The notes under the pieces are model-generated. The model did not search any database and was not told where the DNA came from. It saw only the letters and a program-made list of their open reading frames with translations. Made by a program: the position numbers and the translations under genes. Positions 20,216 through 29,584 of a stretch of 64,000 bases of DNA are shown one piece after another. Location of the stretch: positions 82,706 to 146,705 of the forward strand of contig NC_018248.1 in assembly GCF_000227135.1 (NCBI RefSeq), in the 5' to 3' direction. Each line of letters starts with the position of its first letter. Within the stretch, counting starts at the first letter, position 1. The stretch comes from Leishmania donovani. Lineage: Eukaryota > Euglenozoa > Kinetoplastea > Trypanosomatida > Trypanosomatidae.

Positions 20216-20464
20216 GCTCGGAGCGGTACACGAACACAACAACGGCAAGCGAAGGAGGCTGTCTTGCTGCTCCCCATGGAGGGAGGTGTCTGTGTGCCGC
20301 CCCATCCGTCCAAAAGCAAGCGGGCACCGAAAGCTTGAAGCCAAAACGCGTGCGCGCACACAGAGCGGTGCCCACAACTCCTCTCCCTGATAATACGCCC
20401 ACCGGTCAGTAAGCAGCAGCACGTGTACCGTTCTCTACAAGCAGGAGCGCCCTTCATGGCGAGA

Positions 20465-20960
20465 GACACATGCAACCCTCTCAGCGCGTGGCACCTCAGA
20501 GTCCAGTGCCCTCACCGTGGGAAAAGCCAGGCAGCTCCCTCCCCCATCCCTTGCCAAGTGCCGAGCCGCTTCTGGTGGCGACGGGGTCAGGTACCTACGC
20601 CGCAGGGGGGAGGGTTCAGAGCGATGTGTCGCTGCTGGTGCCGGCGGTGGCGTCCTGGATGACGTTGCATCGGAGTGGCCCGCGACAGCGAGGCAGATCT
20701 GTATCCATCCACATGATGGGCAGAGCGTCATCGTGACCCGAGCGTCCCCCACCCGGCCCGGCCCTCACACCGCCCACTGGTGTGGGTGGGGGGCAGGGGC
20801 CGTGCTCTCCGATGGCTGGGTCGGCGCGTTGTTGTGGCGTGTGTGTGTGTCTACGGCTGCCATCGGCCCACGCGAGGTTGGGCCTGTGGCAGGGGTCGGA
20901 GGGAGAGGTAGGTGGCAATGGAGGGGCGGTTTGACCCCACGTTGTGCGGCGGAGAAAGGG
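20465..20960. mobile_element. SIDER-like degenerate retroposon relic (copy B, tentative)
   Basis: The first about 115 bases align by eye to 1720-1836, ending in a shared TGCCGAGCC(A/G)CTTCTG block. The sequence beyond is GC-rich, non-coding, with a different texture from the surrounding pyrimidine-rich leader, extending to about 20960. Position in a 3' UTR, age and length of about 500 bases fit Leishmania SIDER elements. No target-site duplication or clear A tail was seen, and the right end is an estimate. Confidence 0.4.
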
Positions 20961-21257
20961 GACTCACGTTCACGCAAAAACAACGGAAACCACGAAGACA
21001 CGCGCACGGTGAGGTGATGAGAATCGAGGGCGTCTCGGCGAGTGTGCCCGTGTGCGCTGTGTGCGTCGCCCGCCCCCTCTCCTCGCTCGCTTTCTATGCC
21101 GCCACCACCCCCTCAGGTCGTCGTGCAGGCAGCGCCCCAGGCCCTCTGCACGTTTGCCAGTGTGTTGCCCTCTCCCTCGCTTCTTCCACTGTCCATCGAT
21201 CTGCTCTTGCACATTTGCTCCTGGCCCATCTGCCAACGACATAAGCCCATGCACAGC

Positions 21258-21277
21258 CCGTTGTTTCTGTCACTCAG
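21258..21277 (+). promoter_or_regulatory. Candidate spliced-leader acceptor for VPS51
   Basis: A mostly pyrimidine stretch CCGTTGTTTCTGTCACTCAG ends in AG 41 bases before the ATG at 21318. Sequence-only prediction. Confidence 0.45.
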
Positions 21278-21317
21278 CCCAGCTCCACCCCCTCGCACTC
21301 TCCCGAAATCCGCGTCG

Positions 21318-24300
21318 ATGCATCCCAGCAGCGCTGGTGGCGGCAATGCCGAGGAACGTCGGCAGCGCCTGCGCGAGCAGATGAAGGCCTTCTACGGCGA
21401 CCCGAGCGCCTCCGCGAAGCGAACGCCGTCGCACGCGTCCACGCAGGGCAACCCCAACGTGCCACCAGAGCTCGACTTAGACTCGGAGTACTTCAACGTG
21501 AACCGCTACACCACCGATCTGCTGAAGCGCGAGAGTCTTAAAGGATTGGTCGAGACGGACACGGAGCTGCTGCGCCGCGTACGCCGTCTGGATGGGGAGC
21601 TGCAGGAGCTCGTGTACCGCAACTACGCTCGCTTCATCTCCGCGACCGAGACGATTCGGGAGATGAAGAACAACGTAGTCGAGATGGACGCGAAGCTGCA
21701 GACCCTCTCGCAGAACGTCAACACGATTGATAGCATCTCGAGCCAGATCAGCCAGCAGCTGCAGGTGCACCGCGGCCACATTGAGGACACTATCACTGCG
21801 AATCGCATGCTCAAGAAGGTGCAGTTTCTCACCAGCCTGCCTACCACGATGCGCCGGCTCATCGACAAGGAGGAGTACAGCGTCGGCGTCAAGTACTGGG
21901 TGGCTGGCGACGGCTTTCTGTCGAAGCACAAGTCGATCTCGAGCATCACACAGATTCAGGAGAGCTGCTGCGAGCTCGCCAGGGAGCTCTACCGCGCGAT
22001 CGAGACGCGCATGTGCTCCTACCCGCTCGACGACCCTGATGCGATGGACCGCCTTCGCGGCTACGTCGAGGACCTGCGCCTCCTGCGCGCCACCTCGCTC
22101 TTTGAGTCGGAGAACGTGGCCGATGAGGCGCCGTTCGAGGCTGCGGTGTTGCAGACCCTCATGAAGAGCGTCACAGCGAGCTTCCAGGCGAACGTGGCGA
22201 CTACGCAGCGCAGCCTCAAGGCCGCCCTCGTCATCCCAGACGACCTCCAGGCCTCCGAAATGGCGAAGCGGGAGGCGTCGCTGGCACAGGTGAACCTACG
22301 CGAGCCGCTGGCACAGCTCAAGAACGCGTGCGCGATGCTCGCCGTCAACTCGGAGCGCGTGCACGCCCTGCTGGATGTGGAGGTGTGCAGCAGTAGTGGC
22401 AGCAGTCCTGCCGCGCCCCTCGTCGCCAAGTCAATCGAGCCGGTCCTCCTCGAGGTGCTCCAGCCCATCTCCCAGTCGCTCGCGGACTTCGCGATGGTGC
22501 ACCTGGACGCGATGGCGATGGACGGCGCATTGGCGCTCCGCGACCCCACAGCAAGCGCGGAGGCGCTGCAGGCAGCCACGGTGCACCTCACTCGCTTGCT
22601 GAAGCAGCTTGTCACGGCCATGAAGACGCTGGGTGAGATCTATCTTCCTTCCGTGGAGCATGGTACTGCTGGGGCGAGTGGTAGCGCCGTTCCCGCCGCC
22701 CACGACGTCGTGCAGCTGTACGCAAGCAAGGTTCACGAGGTGGCGTGTGGCGTGGTGCGTCAGTGTTGGGAGAAGATACAGACGAAGCTGCTACAAGGGC
22801 CGGAGCCAGAGCTACTCAGGGCGTGTGTGCCGCTTCCCATACCGAATTCCAGCGTACTCAGTACGCTACCGGCCGTCGACGAGGAGCGCGCCCGCGAGAT
22901 GGCCTTTGTTCTGACTCGCTTCCTCTACGCCTCGTTGGCGCAGTGCCTGTCCACCTCCCTCGGTGCCAACCTCGTCGGCGAAGAGGGCGTGCCGGCGGAG
23001 ATGCTGACGCCGATTACGGCAGGGCTGGAGCAGACGGCGCAGCAGCTTCAGCACCGCGGTATCGTGCTGCTGGGTCAGTCAGAGGTGCAGCAAGTGTACG
23101 ACAAGGCATTCAGTGGCAGCAGCGGGTATGCCAGCGCAGCGGCGACGACGACCGGGCCGACAGTGCAGGAGGCACTGCTCCTGCTGCTGCCCCAGTGGTC
23201 CACCATGTACGACGCCCTCAAGGCGCTGCCGCCCGTGAAGGCGGCGAGCGCGACGGAGGCCACCAAGGCGGGGGATGGTGCGTCGTCTCCGCTGAACCGT
23301 CGCCGTGACAACAGCGGCTACGGCGGCGGCAATGCATACCGCGTGGGTGGGGGCAACAACATCGGCGCATACAGCGACGGCACCGGTGGGGGCGGCAGCA
23401 CTGGTACTCGCAGCGACCACCGCACCGGCGGCGGCAGCGCGATGGTTGGCGGCTTCTCTCCCCACCCGCGCGGGGGCAGCGGCGGCAGCAAGCCGGCGGT
23501 TTCCTACACGCGTCAGGTGATGTCCACGCTGCAGATGAGCGTGAACCACATCTTCGCAAACACGGATACGTGGCTGCGCACGGAGCCGGTAGCCGGACCG
23601 CCGTCGGCGCTGATGGCGTGCGTCGTGCGCTACGTGCTGCAAGGCATTCTCGACCGAGTGCGCGACGAGGTGGCCTATACCGAGGCGCAGTTCCAGCAGT
23701 TGCAGGTGAGCTGCACCTTCCTCCTCTACGCCCTCGTATCACCCGCGAAGGGATCGGCCCCACGACAGTGGCGCAAGGAGTGGTCGGAGGACGACATGCG
23801 CGATGTGCAGCGGCTGCTGGACGAGATCTGCACATGCGCCTACGACAAGTACGAAGCGAAGGTGCCCCTCTCTACCGCCGTGCTCGACCGAGTCGTCGAG
23901 GCCGCCGTGCGTGGCAGTCGAGCTGCACAGGAATCTGTGAGCATGAACAGCACCGGCACTGCTATGGAGACCGGGGCACCAATGCCTCCTGCCACGACGG
24001 TGGCTTTGCGAAGGGAAGAAACGAAGGTTCCTTTACTGGAGCCATCGCAGCAGGCGCCAGCCACCCCTGCTCACGTCACCCTGCAGCCTCAGCCTCAGCA
24101 GCAGCCGCAGGAGGTGTGCCGCCCTCTGCACGATGGCTCGCTGCAGTCGTCGGCCGCAGCGTCGTCGAAGGAGGCCCCTCCCAGCGCAGCTGCTCCAGCC
24201 CCAAACCCGTCGGATGCCACACCGCCACCGAAGCCCCCTGCCGCCACGTCAGCGCCAACGGCGTCTGCTGCTGCACCCCCACCCGCATCTGTCACCCCTT

Positions 24301-24521
24301 CCCCAGCATCGCCGCCGATCTCGTCGACTGCTCCCGTGCAAACCTCTGTGGCGCGTCCCTCGGCACCACGGACCGCGCCCGTGGCGTCTCTTCAGCCTGC
24401 TGCCGCAGCGCCGGCGGCAGCCATGTCGCCGCCACAAGTGCGTCGCTCCTCGCACTACAGCAACGATAGCCACACAGAACGCCTCGCGCGCTTGGAAGAA
24501 GAGGAAGAGCTGCCATTGTAG
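21318..24521 (+). CDS. VPS51: Vps51 subunit of GARP/EARP tethering complex
   Basis: 1067 residues from ATG 21318. The N-terminus has the Vps51/Vps67 domain: from D55 onward SEYFNVNRYTTDLLKRES, then LRRVRRLDGELQELVYRNY and FISATETIREMKNNV, followed by a coiled coil with EMDAKLQTLSQNVNTIDSIS. This is the hallmark of Vps51 (Fat-free) and related CATCHR tethers. GARP tethers endosome-derived vesicles at the trans-Golgi network, and Vps51 contacts the SNARE Tlg1/syntaxin 6 through its N-terminus. The mid-part is helical. A Gly/Ser/Asn-rich loop (about 655-730) and a long Pro/Ala/Ser tail (about 875-1040) are low complexity. The protein ends in an acidic LEEEEELPL. Confidence 0.85.
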   Translation: MHPSSAGGGNAEERRQRLREQMKAFYGDPSASAKRTPSHASTQGNPNVPPELDLDSEYFNVNRYTTDLLKRESLKGLVETDTELLRRVRRLDGELQELVYRNYARFISATETIREMKNNVVEMDAKLQTLSQNVNTIDSISSQISQQLQVHRGHIEDTITANRMLKKVQFLTSLPTTMRRLIDKEEYSVGVKYWVAGDGFLSKHKSISSITQIQESCCELARELYRAIETRMCSYPLDDPDAMDRLRGYVEDLRLLRATSLFESENVADEAPFEAAVLQTLMKSVTASFQANVATTQRSLKAALVIPDDLQASEMAKREASLAQVNLREPLAQLKNACAMLAVNSERVHALLDVEVCSSSGSSPAAPLVAKSIEPVLLEVLQPISQSLADFAMVHLDAMAMDGALALRDPTASAEALQAATVHLTRLLKQLVTAMKTLGEIYLPSVEHGTAGASGSAVPAAHDVVQLYASKVHEVACGVVRQCWEKIQTKLLQGPEPELLRACVPLPIPNSSVLSTLPAVDEERAREMAFVLTRFLYASLAQCLSTSLGANLVGEEGVPAEMLTPITAGLEQTAQQLQHRGIVLLGQSEVQQVYDKAFSGSSGYASAAATTTGPTVQEALLLLLPQWSTMYDALKALPPVKAASATEATKAGDGASSPLNRRRDNSGYGGGNAYRVGGGNNIGAYSDGTGGGGSTGTRSDHRTGGGSAMVGGFSPHPRGGSGGSKPAVSYTRQVMSTLQMSVNHIFANTDTWLRTEPVAGPPSALMACVVRYVLQGILDRVRDEVAYTEAQFQQLQVSCTFLLYALVSPAKGSAPRQWRKEWSEDDMRDVQRLLDEICTCAYDKYEAKVPLSTAVLDRVVEAAVRGSRAAQESVSMNSTGTAMETGAPMPPATTVALRREETKVPLLEPSQQAPATPAHVTLQPQPQQQPQEVCRPLHDGSLQSSAAASSKEAPPSAAAPAPNPSDATPPPKPPAATSAPTASAAAPPPASVTPSPASPPISSTAPVQTSVARPSAPRTAPVASLQPAAAAPAAAMSPPQVRRSSHYSNDSHTERLARLEEEEELPL

Positions 24522-25667
24522 CACGAAGGATATAGTACCGGGCGCAGCTGTGTGTGGCGAGTGAGGCGCGCAGGTGTCGGGCGAGAGGGGCACCCATACA
24601 AGCCCGACTCGGTGGTTCTTGCATCGCCACGTAGTGGCGGCGGTCGTCGTCGGCGTCGTAGCGCGTGGGCTGGAGCGTGGGCGGTAAGATGACGTCTTGT
24701 ATTTGCTTTCACGGTGCCCCTCTATTTTCCACCCACCCCTGTGCGTGCGCACATGTTGGTCTGCGTCCCATGTGGCATGGGCTTGGGCTTGGGCTTTGGC
24801 TGGTTGCTTGCCTCTCCTGCTACGACCACTTCTCTCGCTCATCCACACCGTCCCGGTCGCGTGGCGGCCGTGGGGCGTATTTTCCTTGCATTTAGCGTTG
24901 TCCGCCGTTCTCGTGTCGTCGCGTCTCTCTCCCTCCTTCGGGCTACCGGCTCTGTCCTGTGAGTAGAGCGGGAGGGAGGGGGGTAGATTCAGGATGGTGG
25001 CAGACGGTCGAGGGCGTGACGCCCGTGTCCGCATGCCGCTGCGTCTCTCTCAAAGGGTGTGAGAATGGTCAGCGCCCTCACGTTGCATCTCTCTGCATCC
25101 GTGCGCACGTTTGCCGGCCTAAAGGACGCGAGCCCGCGTACGAGCACACGCCACAGCTCCCAAGGCATGAGCAGTAGATGAGAGGACGGGGAGGGGCGGA
25201 ACGCACCACAGCCGCCGGCGTCGTCGTGACAAGGGCCACCTGTGCATTGGTGTGCGCTCGTCACTCCACTCTCTTACGCGAGTTTGTCTTTTCACGCGCA
25301 TATGTGCTTGGGCGTGTTTTGTGTGCCTCAACGGCTGCTCTCCATGCGCGCGTGGAGTGCATCGTCGGCGGCCACCTTGTCCCTCTGTCTTGCGAATCGC
25401 CTTTCATTCTCCCTACGCACAACCCTCCACCCTCGCATCTCCGCGCTTCACCACCGCACCCCTTCCCCGCCCCTTAACTCCTCAATGCACATATGCGTGT
25501 GCTGACGCATCAGCCTTCCCTCACCCTCTCCTTTGTTCGGTATTTTGCGTAGGCGCACCATTGTTGCTCCTCCTCGCAGGTGTGTGTGTGTGTGTGTACA
25601 CGTGCGCACACTCGTCCACCGTGATACACGGCTCATTCACGAAAGAGCGTACGCTGGCGCATCCATC
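24522..25667. other. Intergenic/UTR region before M16 gene
   Basis: 1.15 kb, no gene. T/C-rich stretches occur near 25390-25480 and a GT run at 25579-25598, with a good acceptor at 25561-25579. Segments such as 25040-25200 have a GC-rich texture unlike leader, but no repeat partner was convincingly found. Confidence 0.55.
25561..25579 (+). promoter_or_regulatory. Candidate spliced-leader acceptor for the M16 gene
   Basis: TTGTTGCTCCTCCTCGCAG is a polypyrimidine tract ending in CAG, 89 bases before the ATG at 25668. Confidence 0.5.
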
Positions 25668-27071
25668 ATGCTGCGCGCGACGTCTTGCTTGGGTATCTAC
25701 GAGTACCAGTTCGGGCAGCCCTCGCTGCGGAGCGCCTTCAGCGCAAGGATCGCGCCGGCTGCCAAGGCGCGCAGCCCCGGCGCGGTGCAGTCCACAAAGC
25801 TAACGAATGGCGTGCGTGTAGTGTCGCACGATCTCGACGGCCCGGTCGCGTCCATCGGCGTTTATGCGGATGCGGGACCGAAGTACGACCCCATCGCCAC
25901 CCCCGGCCTGAGCTACGTCATGCGCTTCGCCCTGCAGACCTCCAACATGGACAGCTCCCTCTTCCAGATCGACCGCACGATGCGCTCCACCGGCAACGCG
26001 TACGGCCACGGTGAGGTGTGCAAGCGCTATCTGAGCTGGAAGGCGGAGGGCCGCCGTGACATGTGGGAGAAGCCATTTGAGATGCTCGCCACCGGCGTCG
26101 TCGCACCGCGCTTCCACGAGAGCGATATTGAGCGCTTCCGCGACACGATGGACAACCAGCTGGAGGAGATGCGCTGGCAGAACCCTCGAGAATACGCTAT
26201 CGACCAGCTGGAGACGGTGGCCTTCTACAAGGAGCCGCTCGGGGCGCCGCGCATGGTGCCTCGCATCGCAAACGACCGCTGCAGCCACAAGGCGCTGCTA
26301 GACCATTGGGCCGCGAACTTCCAGCCCAGCCGTATCGTCCTGGCTGGTGTGAACGTGCCGCACGACGCCCTGATAGCCGCCTATGAGAAACTGCCGTACA
26401 AGCACTCGGCCGAGGCCCCGCACCACGCGCGCGCCGCCGCGCCGAAGCTGTCCCACAGCAACGAGGCGGCCCAGTTCTACGCGGGCCGGCAGAACGTCGA
26501 GTACGAGAGCCGCGCCGCTGTCATGGGCACAATGCCTGACATGCAGGCGGAGGTGATCGGTGCCGTCGGCGTGCCTACCCACGGCCGTGACGAGGGCGCC
26601 AAGCAATATGCGACGGCGCTGGTGACGCGCGAGATCTACGAGGAGGCGATGCGCAGCGCGCACGGCAGCCGCGCCGGCTCGGAGCACTACGGCGCACAGG
26701 TCTTCTACCGCCCGTACTCGTCTGCCGGCCTGATCGGTTACACTGTGCGCGGTGCGCCGGCCGAGGTGAAGACGATGCTTCAGGTAGCCTCCAGCGCCTT
26801 TCCGGCAGCCGTTGACGAGGCGGCCGTGAAGCGTGCGGCCCACTGCGCGTACGTGCGCCTGCTGCACGACCAGGTGGAGATGACACGCGACTACTGCGAC
26901 TTCCTCGCCACATCGCCCAACTCAGTCGAGGAACTCGTGCAGGCAGTCAGCGGCGTCACGAAGGCCAACGTGGAAGAAGCGATGAAGAAGATGGTCGCGC
27001 AGAAGCCGGCCACGTACGCGACGGGCGACAGCTTCACGTTTCCCATGGTCGCGTCGCTGAGTCACGCTTAA
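25668..27071 (+). CDS. M16-family protein, mitochondrial; complex III core or MPP-alpha-like, no zinc motif
   Basis: 467 residues from ATG 25668 (the frame is open to 25533 but that part is leader). After a presequence (MLRATSCLGIYEYQF, basic and amphipathic) comes the M16 fold: TKLTNGVRVVSHDL, VASIGVYADAGPKYD, then GLSYVMRFALQTSN where active members have the HxxEH zinc site; that motif is absent. The glycine-rich loop of MPP-alpha is not seen in the second half. M16 proteins lacking both are typical of the core subunits of the cytochrome bc1 complex, structural in the mitochondrial inner membrane. Length matches the family (about 450-490). A non-catalytic MPP-alpha is the alternative. Confidence 0.85.
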   Translation: MLRATSCLGIYEYQFGQPSLRSAFSARIAPAAKARSPGAVQSTKLTNGVRVVSHDLDGPVASIGVYADAGPKYDPIATPGLSYVMRFALQTSNMDSSLFQIDRTMRSTGNAYGHGEVCKRYLSWKAEGRRDMWEKPFEMLATGVVAPRFHESDIERFRDTMDNQLEEMRWQNPREYAIDQLETVAFYKEPLGAPRMVPRIANDRCSHKALLDHWAANFQPSRIVLAGVNVPHDALIAAYEKLPYKHSAEAPHHARAAAPKLSHSNEAAQFYAGRQNVEYESRAAVMGTMPDMQAEVIGAVGVPTHGRDEGAKQYATALVTREIYEEAMRSAHGSRAGSEHYGAQVFYRPYSSAGLIGYTVRGAPAEVKTMLQVASSAFPAAVDEAAVKRAAHCAYVRLLHDQVEMTRDYCDFLATSPNSVEELVQAVSGVTKANVEEAMKKMVAQKPATYATGDSFTFPMVASLSHA

Positions 27072-28326
27072 GAACAGGCAAGGTGGGGCGGGTGTGCACG
27101 TGCGAGCGAACGCATGCGCAGCCGCCTCTCTCTCTCACTCTGTGTGTGTGTGGGTGGGTGGTAGACATAGTTTTACTTCCTTTATAGTAGTTAGGTGGGC
27201 AGGATTGTGGAGTGAAGAGGGGAGCGCTGGAATGGGCTGGGCTGGGGCAGCAGCGGCGACATGGTGGGAGACGGGGACGAGCGAGTAATAGGGAGGGCAC
27301 GGTTCTGCCTCTTGGCGTGTGTGTNNNNNNNNNNNNNNNNNNNNNNNNNNNNNNNNNNNNNNNNNNNNNNNNNNNNNNNNNNNNNNNNNNTGTGTGGGGG
27401 GGGGGGGGGCAAATGGCAGAATGTGGGCAACGGGAAGAGGAAGAAGAGAAGGGCAGCTGCGGTGGAGGAGTGCGTCTCTGGCCCTGTGTCTCACTACTTC
27501 CTCCCTCCCCTCCTCAGCTATCCCTCTGGTCATCTCTCGTTCGCTATCTCTCACACGTGCCCCTCCCCCCTTCCCCTCCTTCCCTCCGGTGTGCACTGAT
27601 CAGCATCTTAACCGAAACAGGATCGAATACGAATCAAGGTGGGGGGCGCAGCGCCCCACTGCCCCTCCTGCTTCCGAGGCAGAATGGAGAAGGCGAAGCA
27701 TGGCCGGCGTGTCGGGTCAAATGATGCGCGAAGGCGAGGCGACGGCATGTCGTCCTCCACTCATCACCTCTCCACTCTTCCGTATGGTGTTCGGCATGGG
27801 GAGGAGCGTGTGCATCGTCCGAGTACGTAGCGATGAGGGCCGTGCTCGGTAGTTGTGCTGATGGACTGTGTTGATTGCTTCACCGTACCCCCCCCACTCC
27901 CTTTACTATCCTCTTGTCTGCACACTCGCGTACAAGAGGCACGCTACGTTGCTCTGTGCACAAGTCGTGTGTGTGTGCTGTCGTCGCTTCGCTTTATGGC
28001 GCTGCTCACAAGGTCATGTGTGGACTTCTTGTTGCCTTCTCTCACCCCGACTCCTCCCACTCTCTCTCTCGGCTCCTCTTTTTCCGCGGCAACGGGGCGC
28101 GCCGCCTTGTCTCTCTGCCTCATTGCGCCGTCCTCGCAGTCCTTCGCTCGCAGCGCCGTATCTCCCGCTCCCGCCCCCTGTGTGCGAAGAGCATCTGGAA
28201 GGCAACGGGTGAGGCGCTTCTCCGCGCACCGCGCACCCTTTCTTTCGGTGGCGTTTCGCTTCGAGACGCATACACGCACACAGCCACACCCCCCCACTCC
28301 CCTCCGCGCTGCCCTTCTTCGACGCC
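27072..28326. other. Intergenic/UTR region with a 66-N assembly gap
   Basis: 1.26 kb, no gene. It contains the first gap (27325-27390) within a GT/G microsatellite, then TC-rich leader sequence. A possible acceptor AG for the next gene lies at 28264-28265 after TTTCTTTCGG..TTTCGCTTCG. Confidence 0.55.
27325..27390. other. Assembly gap, 66 N, in GT/G microsatellite
   Basis: Left edge ends GTGTGTGT and right edge starts TGTGT followed by a run of about 13 G. No duplicated flanks, unlike the other three gaps, so this is a true unresolved simple repeat. Confidence 0.95.
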
Positions 28327-28998
28327 ATGTTGCCCCTGACGCTCCTTCGTCATTGCAACTCTCTGCCGCAGTGTGCGGCCGCTGCACCACTGTCGCGGCG
28401 ATGCGCCCTCTCGTCGGCCCTGGCGAAGGGGACGACGTCGACACATGCAAGCGCGTTCCGTACCGCATCCATCACTGAATGTCGCTTCCTGGCGACAGCA
28501 ACCGGTGTGTGCGGCAGCCCCAGCACCGACTCCTTTTCTCTCGACCCTCCCATTGAGGTCTCCCACTTGCGGGCGGCGCGTGATGGGCACTTGAAGAAGA
28601 CACTCACCGCGAAGCTCCGGCAGCTGGACGCGATGGAGCGCATCAAGGCCGAGTGTGACGAGATCGCCTTCCACTACCCGGACGTATTCATGAAGCAGCT
28701 GTTTGCCTTTCTCGTGCTACAGGCGGCGGTGCTCTTTGACTGGACATACGTCCACTTCGACTGGAACTTCGTCGAGCCCATCACGTACCTCGTCGGGTAC
28801 AGCGCGACTTGGATCGCCATCGCGTGGTATGGCGCGATGCAGCAAGAGTTCAGCTACGAGTCCCTGCATCGCTTTCTTCAGAACGCCAAGCGTGAGAGGC
28901 TCTACAAGGCGCACCAATTCGACCAGCAGGCTTACGAGGCGCTGCGGGTGGAAGTGGCGAAGCTAGACAGGGTGGTGCGCGGATTGGAGGGGGTGTAG
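28327..28998 (+). CDS. MCU-family mitochondrial calcium uniporter subunit with variant pore motif
   Basis: 223 residues. A mitochondrial presequence-like start (MLPLTLLRHCNSL...RR) is followed by a coiled coil near 85-115. Then comes the MCU core: helix about 123-139 (KQLFAFLVLQAAVLFDW), pore loop and helix about 152-171 (ITYLVGYSATWIAIAWYGAM), with a C-terminal coiled coil. The signature is W146-N147-F148-V149-E150-P151, against the canonical WDxxEP of MCU. So the selectivity Glu is kept but the outer Asp is Asn. MCU forms the Ca2+ channel of the inner mitochondrial membrane; trypanosomes have several paralogues (MCU, b, c, d) in a hetero-oligomer. This short, variant protein is probably one of the accessory paralogues; which one is not decidable here. 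Confidence 0.85.
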   Translation: MLPLTLLRHCNSLPQCAAAAPLSRRCALSSALAKGTTSTHASAFRTASITECRFLATATGVCGSPSTDSFSLDPPIEVSHLRAARDGHLKKTLTAKLRQLDAMERIKAECDEIAFHYPDVFMKQLFAFLVLQAAVLFDWTYVHFDWNFVEPITYLVGYSATWIAIAWYGAMQQEFSYESLHRFLQNAKRERLYKAHQFDQQAYEALRVEVAKLDRVVRGLEGV

Positions 28999-29584
28999 AT
29001 GTGAACAAGCGCGACGCGAGTCGTCTTTCTGCTCGTATGTGTCTGTGCGTGTGGCGCACCCACGCTCTCCTTTCACCGCTTGGATGTAGGGGAACGACTC
29101 CCAAGCGAAAAGGGCGTCGTCTATGCGTGTAGCCCTTAAAGGGAGAGGAATGTGATGTGGAGGGGAACAGTTTCTCACCTCCTCATCCCTCCCGCCTCTC
29201 GCCAGCGAGAGCACCTCCTTCCTTCCTTGCTTCCTTCCTTCCCTCAAGGTCTCCGCGCACTGCATGCTGTGTGCGTGAGGCTCTCGCTGTCGCTGCCCTT
29301 CTACTTCCTAAGCCGCCGCCCCTCGTCTCTCCACACGCGTCTTGTTCATCTCACAGCTTCCTCTTACCCCTCCCGCTAAAAACACGACAGTCATCGCAGC
29401 TGCGAAAAGCGCCCCATACACTCGCGCACGCGCAACTGCAAGAGCACCATTAAGGGGTGGCGACGGTGCCTGTCTGCGCCAGTCTGCTGTCACGCGCACA
29501 TCCGTAAGCACGTCTTTCTCCCTCCTTCTTACTCTGTGTGTGGGTGTGTGTCTCCGTAAGGCGTAACGCACGCACACGCCCGCC
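28999..29584. other. Intergenic/UTR region before coiled-coil protein
   Basis: 586 bases, no gene. CCTT repeats at 29216-29240 and a pyrimidine-rich stretch 29511-29534 with AG at 29559-29560, a plausible acceptor 25 bases before the ATG at 29585. Confidence 0.55.

Larger units (their letters stand above)
20216..21317. other. Intergenic/UTR region before VPS51, with SIDER-like element
   Basis: 1.1 kb without a gene. The 3' UTR of the U1C-like gene appears to hold a degenerate repeat starting near 20465. A T/C-rich stretch ending in CACTCAG (AG 21276-21277) is a probable acceptor 41 bases before the VPS51 ATG. The VPS51 frame is open upstream to a GTG at 21042 but reads as pyrimidine-rich leader. 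Confidence 0.6.

Noticed and set aside
25533..25667. Longer N-terminus of the M16 protein
   Set aside because: This stretch contains the GT run and the CTCCTCCTCGCAG acceptor, so it is leader. ATG 25668 starts a sound presequence.
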